8,578 nucleotides of DNA, from positions 1 through 8,578 of the forward strand of contig JAHHST010000061.1 in the NCBI GenBank assembly GCA_020025055.1, in the 5' to 3' direction. Position 1 is the first letter of the stretch; the number at the start of each line of letters is the position of its first letter. The notes under the pieces are model-generated. The model was not told where the DNA came from and searched no databases. It saw only the letters and a list, made by a program, of their open reading frames with translations. This document shows, in pieces, positions 5,529-8,578 of this stretch. The translations under genes were made by a program, and so were the position numbers. Source of the stretch: Longicatena sp. Its GTDB lineage: Bacteria > Bacillota_I > Bacilli_A > Erysipelotrichales > Erysipelotrichaceae.

Positions 5529-5558
5529 ATGAAGGATAAAAGGTTTGGTGAATTATGA
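5529..5558 (+). CDS. Possible 9-codon upstream ORF overlapping the ktrB start
   Basis: ATG at 5529-5531 opens MKDKRFGEL and stops at TGA 5556-5558, overlapping the ktrB ATG (5555-5557) in an ATGA arrangement. A GAAGAGG lies 10 bases upstream of its start, better placed than anything before ktrB itself. Translation of the short frame could deliver ribosomes to ktrB by coupling. It may equally be chance, since such frames are common in leaders, and no conserved protein is implied. Confidence 0.25.
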   Translation: MKDKRFGEL

Positions 5559-6949
5559 TAGATTTTGTTCATTCAATGCTTAACTTGAAAAAGCTATCAC
5601 CTGCACAAAAAATCGCAGTGAGTTTCTTGCTAGTTATTTTAACAGGTGCCTTGCTATTGATGTTACCAATTTCAACAAAAAATGGAAATTTTTTTAGCCC
5701 ATTAGATGCCTTATTTATTTCTACAAGTGCAACATGTGTTACAGGACTTTCTACAGTAACAGTTGCAGATACATTTAATACATTTGGACAGTTTGTGATT
5801 TTGATGTTAATACAGGTTGGCGGATTAGGACTGATGACATTTATGGCAGTGTTTGTATTGATTATGCGAAATCGATTGTCTATGAATGAAAAAATAGTAA
5901 TGAAGGAAATGTTGAATCAAAGTCATGTGGCAAATATGAAAAGATTCTTATTAGATATTTTGTATTACACATTGTTTTTTGAGTCTTGTGGTGCAGTACT
6001 AATCGCTTTTCGAATGATCCCTAAATATGGATTGTTGGATGGAGGATTCAAAGCTATTTTCTTATCTGTTTCTGCGTTTTGTAATGCTGGATTTGATACA
6101 TTAGGATCTATTAGTTTACAAGAGTATGTCCATGATCCATTAATGTGTTTTACGATTATGACTTTAATTGTGTTAGGTGGTATAGGGTTTGCAGTGTGGT
6201 TTGATATCCGAGATAAAATTAGACCTTTATTAGATAGAAAGATATCATTTAGTAAATTTAAACACTCATTAACATTACATACAAAAGTTGTGGTTGTTGT
6301 TTCACTTTTGTTAATTTTTATTCCAGCGCTTATTATTATGTTGCTAGAATATAATAATCCTGCGACGATGGGGGAATTTAATATATTTGAAAAAATGATG
6401 ACAGCGACTTTTGAATCGATTGCATTACGTACTGCAGGTTTCTCATCTATAAATTATGGTGGGCTTTGCCAAGCTACAGATTTATTGATGATGGCGGTCA
6501 TGTTTATTGGTGGATCACCTGGTGGAACTGCTGGTGGTATTAAAACTACAACATTTGCGGTTATCGTGATTTATATGATTAGCGTTTTAAAAGGAAGAGA
6601 ACAAGCAGTTATGTTGAAACGTACCATTCGCGATGGAATTGTGATACGAGCAATGGGGATTTTCTTTATGAATTTACTTGTTTTATTTACGGGTATATTA
6701 TTATTGAATGTATTCGAAAATCAACCATTTTTATCATTAGCATTTGAAGCAGGAAGTGCAATGGCGACCGTAGGTGCTTCTTTAGGAATTACTGCATCAT
6801 TAGGAGTTGCCGGAAAGTTTATTATTATCTTGTTGATGTATATAGGAAGAATCGGTATTTCAACTTTGATTTTATCTTTAATGAAGCATAAATCAAGTGA
6901 TATAAATATGAAAATTTCCTATCCAAATGGGAATATTATTGTTGGCTAA
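5555..6949 (+). CDS. ktrB: KtrB/TrkH-family potassium channel-like transporter subunit
   Basis: The membrane pore of a Ktr-type potassium uptake system, gated by the cytosolic KtrA ring. The 464 residues show the four-fold membrane-pore-membrane plan of the SKT superfamily. The four selectivity-filter strands, each with its conserved Gly, are CVTGL (61-65), CNAGF (176-180), RTAGF (292-296) and TVGAS (405-409). The glycine-rich intramembrane gate GGSPGGTAGGIKTTT lies at 319-333, and YIGRIG (429-434) matches the conserved segment near the C terminus. Hydrophobic helices lie near 20-38, 80-104, 133-153, 196-215, 243-265, 332-346, 366-386 and 421-441. The length fits KtrB better than TrkH (about 480-500). 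The start codon has only a weak Shine-Dalgarno (AAAAGG, 11 bases away). ktrA follows after 11 bases. Confidence 0.9.
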   Translation: MIDFVHSMLNLKKLSPAQKIAVSFLLVILTGALLLMLPISTKNGNFFSPLDALFISTSATCVTGLSTVTVADTFNTFGQFVILMLIQVGGLGLMTFMAVFVLIMRNRLSMNEKIVMKEMLNQSHVANMKRFLLDILYYTLFFESCGAVLIAFRMIPKYGLLDGGFKAIFLSVSAFCNAGFDTLGSISLQEYVHDPLMCFTIMTLIVLGGIGFAVWFDIRDKIRPLLDRKISFSKFKHSLTLHTKVVVVVSLLLIFIPALIIMLLEYNNPATMGEFNIFEKMMTATFESIALRTAGFSSINYGGLCQATDLLMMAVMFIGGSPGGTAGGIKTTTFAVIVIYMISVLKGREQAVMLKRTIRDGIVIRAMGIFFMNLLVLFTGILLLNVFENQPFLSLAFEAGSAMATVGASLGITASLGVAGKFIIILLMYIGRIGISTLILSLMKHKSSDINMKISYPNGNIIVG

Positions 6950-6953
6950 GAGG
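6949..6953 (+). promoter_or_regulatory. Ribosome binding site deciding the ktrA start
   Basis: The AAGAGG-like site shares its first base with the last base of the ktrB stop codon and is 7 bases before the ATG at 6961. The in-frame GTG at 6955 lies only one base from it, so ATG 6961 is preferred. The arrangement suggests translational coupling of ktrA to ktrB. Confidence 0.65.
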
Positions 6954-6960
6954 TGTGAAT

Positions 6961-7638
6961 ATGAAAGGTTATACAGAAAGACAGTATGCAGTGTTAGGAT
7001 TAGGTATTTTTGGTTCTACCGTTGCGAAAACATTAAGTAGATATAATTGTGATGTAATTGCTTTAGATAGCGATCATAAATGTGTGAATCGTATGGCGGA
7101 TATTGTTACGCAAGCAGTACAATGTGATATTACAGATATTGAACAATTACGTGCAGCAGGAATACAAGATTGTGATGTAGCAATTCTTTGTATGGGAAAT
7201 CATTTGGAAGAAAGTGTTATGGGTCTTATTAATTTAAAAGAATTAGGAATTCCATATATTGTTGCGAAAGCAAAAAATAAAAGATATATGCAAATATTTG
7301 TAGAATTAGGTGCAAATAAAGTTGTTCGTCCTGAACATGATATGGGAGAACAAGTTGCAAAAAGTGTTTTAGGAAAAAATATTATTGATATTGTTGATTT
7401 AGATAGCGAATATAGCATTGTTGAAATTCCAACACCGAAACAATGGGTTGGAAAAACATTAGTTGAATTAGATTTGAGACGCAAATATGGAATTAATGTT
7501 GTTGGAATTCGTGCTTATTTAGAGGAACATTTAAATATATGCCCAGACTCAGAATATCGAATTGAAGCAAATGATCATTTGGTTGTTATTTCGGATAGTA
7601 ATTCATTAGGAAGATTTGATTTGCTTGAAGAGTTATAA
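6961..7638 (+). CDS. ktrA: KtrA-type potassium uptake regulator (RCK domain protein)
   Basis: The cytosolic gating subunit of the Ktr system; family members form an octameric ring under KtrB and open the channel on ATP binding. The 225 residues contain one RCK_N Rossmann domain (about 1-125) with nucleotide-binding G13-x-G15-x-x-G18 and an acidic residue ending the second strand (D36), then the conserved tail ELGANKVVRPEHDMG. An RCK_C domain (about 140-225) follows; in relatives it binds c-di-AMP, which shuts the channel. A single RCK pair and this length match KtrA of Bacillus (about 220), not the doubled TrkA of enterobacteria. It is co-transcribed with ktrB and ends at the terminator 7660-7703. 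No missing motif is visible. Confidence 0.92.
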   Translation: MKGYTERQYAVLGLGIFGSTVAKTLSRYNCDVIALDSDHKCVNRMADIVTQAVQCDITDIEQLRAAGIQDCDVAILCMGNHLEESVMGLINLKELGIPYIVAKAKNKRYMQIFVELGANKVVRPEHDMGEQVAKSVLGKNIIDIVDLDSEYSIVEIPTPKQWVGKTLVELDLRRKYGINVVGIRAYLEEHLNICPDSEYRIEANDHLVVISDSNSLGRFDLLEEL

Positions 7639-7659
7639 GAATAAGTTGATTAGAGAAGT

Positions 7660-7703
7660 ACTCTCTATTTTAGATATAAAAATTCTAAAATAGAGAGTTT
7701 TTT
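7660..7703 (+). terminator. Intrinsic terminator of the ktrB-ktrA operon
   Basis: A perfect 15-bp stem (7660-7674 with 7684-7698) with a 9-base loop is followed by a T-run to 7703, 21 bases past the ktrA stop. It separates the operon from the sporulation gene. Confidence 0.9.
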
Positions 7704-7774
7704 AGTAAAACATTGGAAAAAAGTTAATATGAACTACTCTATTTCATTATTTTTTAAACTTTTGATTTTTTTTT

Positions 7775-7782
7775 CATATAGT
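7775..7782 (+). promoter_or_regulatory. Possible sigma-E-type -10 element before the yunB-like gene
   Basis: CATATAGT differs at one specified position from the Bacillus sigma-E -10 pattern CATACAnT. No matching ATA-type -35 is seen 13-15 bases upstream, where the DNA is a T-run, and no clear sigma-A promoter is present either. It is suggestive only because the downstream gene belongs to a sporulation family. Confidence 0.25.
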
Positions 7783-7787
7783 AAACT

Positions 7788-7793
7788 AGGTGG
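7788..7793 (+). promoter_or_regulatory. Ribosome binding site deciding the yunB-like start
   Basis: AGGTGG lies 4 bases before the ATG at 7798. The alternative in-frame ATG at 7729 has no such site and would add 23 residues of hydrophobic, low-complexity sequence encoded by the promoter region. Confidence 0.6.
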
Positions 7794-7797
7794 ATTT

Positions 7798-8475
7798 ATG
7801 AAAAAAATAAAAGTAAATAGATATAGAAAAATAAAATTTGGAATTCTTGTTTGCTTGATTTTGTGTTTATTTATAATAATTGTACATTATGTTCAATGTA
7901 TTATTGAACCACAGTTACATTCTTTAGCAACTCAGCATACAGGATATGCAATCCATTATGTTGTAAAAGAAGCGATAGGACAAATGGATTATGATGTGAA
8001 AGATTTTATTAATGTTGAATATAATAAAAATGGTGAAGTAGCTGATATAACTTATGATACGAAGAAAATGAATGATTATCTGGTAAAAGTTTTGAATATT
8101 ATTGATAATACACTACAATGTGAAAAAACAGATAATAAACACTATCGTAGTTTTAATAGTCGATTTCAAGATGGAGTGATTTATGAGGCTAAATTAGGAT
8201 ATTTTTTTCATTCATATATGTTGTCGAATCTAGGTCCTACTTTTAAAATCAGATTGCGAATGTACCATGATGCGATAGGAAATATAATCGCAGAAACCAA
8301 TCCATATGGAGTTGATAGTACGTTATTAAAAATATCTTTAGTTGTTCATGTAGATGTGAAGGCAAGTACGTATATATCATCTTACAATGTGTCAAAAGAG
8401 GTTAAAGTTCCTTTGGTAATACAGATTGTTAAAGGGGATATGAATCCTATGTATCCTTATTCTTTAAAAAAATAA
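7798..8475 (+). CDS. yunB: YunB-family sporulation protein
   Basis: A 225-residue protein resembling YunB of endospore formers, which in Bacillus subtilis is made in the mother cell under sigma-E and is needed for normal sporulation; its biochemical role is not known to me. The layout matches the family: a basic N terminus (1-13), one membrane helix (14-32), a long outward-facing region, and the family's conserved C-terminal block. In that block I see GPTFKI (146-151), NPYGVDSTLLKISLVVHVDV (168-187) and VKVPLVIQIVKGDMNPMY (202-219), the last resembling the family's closing pattern of a proline-bounded strand, Gly and Pro-x-x-Tyr. The protein is somewhat shorter than the roughly 250 residues of Bacillus YunB. 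It is monocistronic with its own terminator and has no sporulation gene beside it here. The assignment rests on remembered family pattern, not alignment. Confidence 0.75.
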   Translation: MKKIKVNRYRKIKFGILVCLILCLFIIIVHYVQCIIEPQLHSLATQHTGYAIHYVVKEAIGQMDYDVKDFINVEYNKNGEVADITYDTKKMNDYLVKVLNIIDNTLQCEKTDNKHYRSFNSRFQDGVIYEAKLGYFFHSYMLSNLGPTFKIRLRMYHDAIGNIIAETNPYGVDSTLLKISLVVHVDVKASTYISSYNVSKEVKVPLVIQIVKGDMNPMYPYSLKK

Positions 8476-8514
8476 AATCAATTTAGAAAAAGTGGTGGAA
8501 AGCTACTAAATTAC

Positions 8515-8555
8515 AGATGATTTTAGGTTAAAAATACCTTGAAATCATCTTTTTT
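8515..8555 (+). terminator. Intrinsic terminator of the yunB-like gene
   Basis: AGATGATTT (8515-8523) pairs with AAATCATCT (8542-8550). An inner AGGT/ACCT pairing extends the stem, and six T follow. It lies 40 bases after the stop codon. The remaining 23 bases of the window hold nothing assignable. Confidence 0.8.
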
Positions 8556-8578
8556 ATATCAAAGTGGAGATTAAAAAA

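Noticed and set aside
5253..5554. c-di-AMP (ydaO-type) riboswitch before ktrB
   Set aside because: Such riboswitches often precede ktr genes, but the predicted transcript leader is only about 60 bases, too short, and I could not find the conserved G-rich segments or an attenuator hairpin before the start.
7200..7484. 94-codon minus-strand frame opposite ktrA
   Set aside because: It lies fully within a well-supported RCK gene on the other strand and has no family features.

Overview
This is AT-rich DNA from a low-GC Gram-positive bacterium (Bacillota). The type III glutamine synthetase, the CxxC-type DUF89 protein, the rubrerythrin, the single-RCK KtrA/KtrB pair and the YunB-type sporulation protein suggest an anaerobic, probably spore-forming gut firmicute. 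An Erysipelotrichales/Coprobacillaceae-like lineage is possible, but that placement is inference. No rRNA, tRNA, CRISPR array or phage gene was found.

Layout. (1) 31-980: a minus-strand DUF89 metal-dependent phosphatase-like gene with a clear sigma-A promoter and a terminator that overlaps its stop codon. (2) 994-2214: a decayed IS3-family insertion sequence. Diverged terminal repeats, a TAAT duplication on both sides, a broken orfA and a broken orfB are all recognisable. A small intact cysteine-rich DUF3795 gene sits inside it on the opposite strand and is clearly richer in GC than its surroundings. (3) 2151-4315: glnN (GSIII) on the minus strand. Its only visible terminator lies inside the right end of the IS remnant. 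(4) 4316-4643: an extremely AT-rich divergent control region. (5) 4644-5252: rubrerythrin on the plus strand with its own terminator. (6) 5402-7703: a potassium-uptake operon, ktrB-ktrA. Its promoter is preceded by five 11-bp-phased direct repeats that look like an OmpR/PhoB-family response-regulator site, and the operon ends in a 15-bp-stem terminator. (7) 7798-8555: a YunB-type sporulation gene with its own terminator.

How the genes relate. This is mostly a row of single transcription units, each closed by an intrinsic terminator, covering nitrogen assimilation (glnN), peroxide/oxygen defence (rubrerythrin), potassium homeostasis (ktrBA) and sporulation. Only ktrB and ktrA form an obvious functional unit. 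I see no convincing new multi-gene system. The two things most worth a second look are the phased repeat array before ktrB and the DUF3795 gene carried inside the IS3 relic, whose end appears to have become the terminator of glnN.
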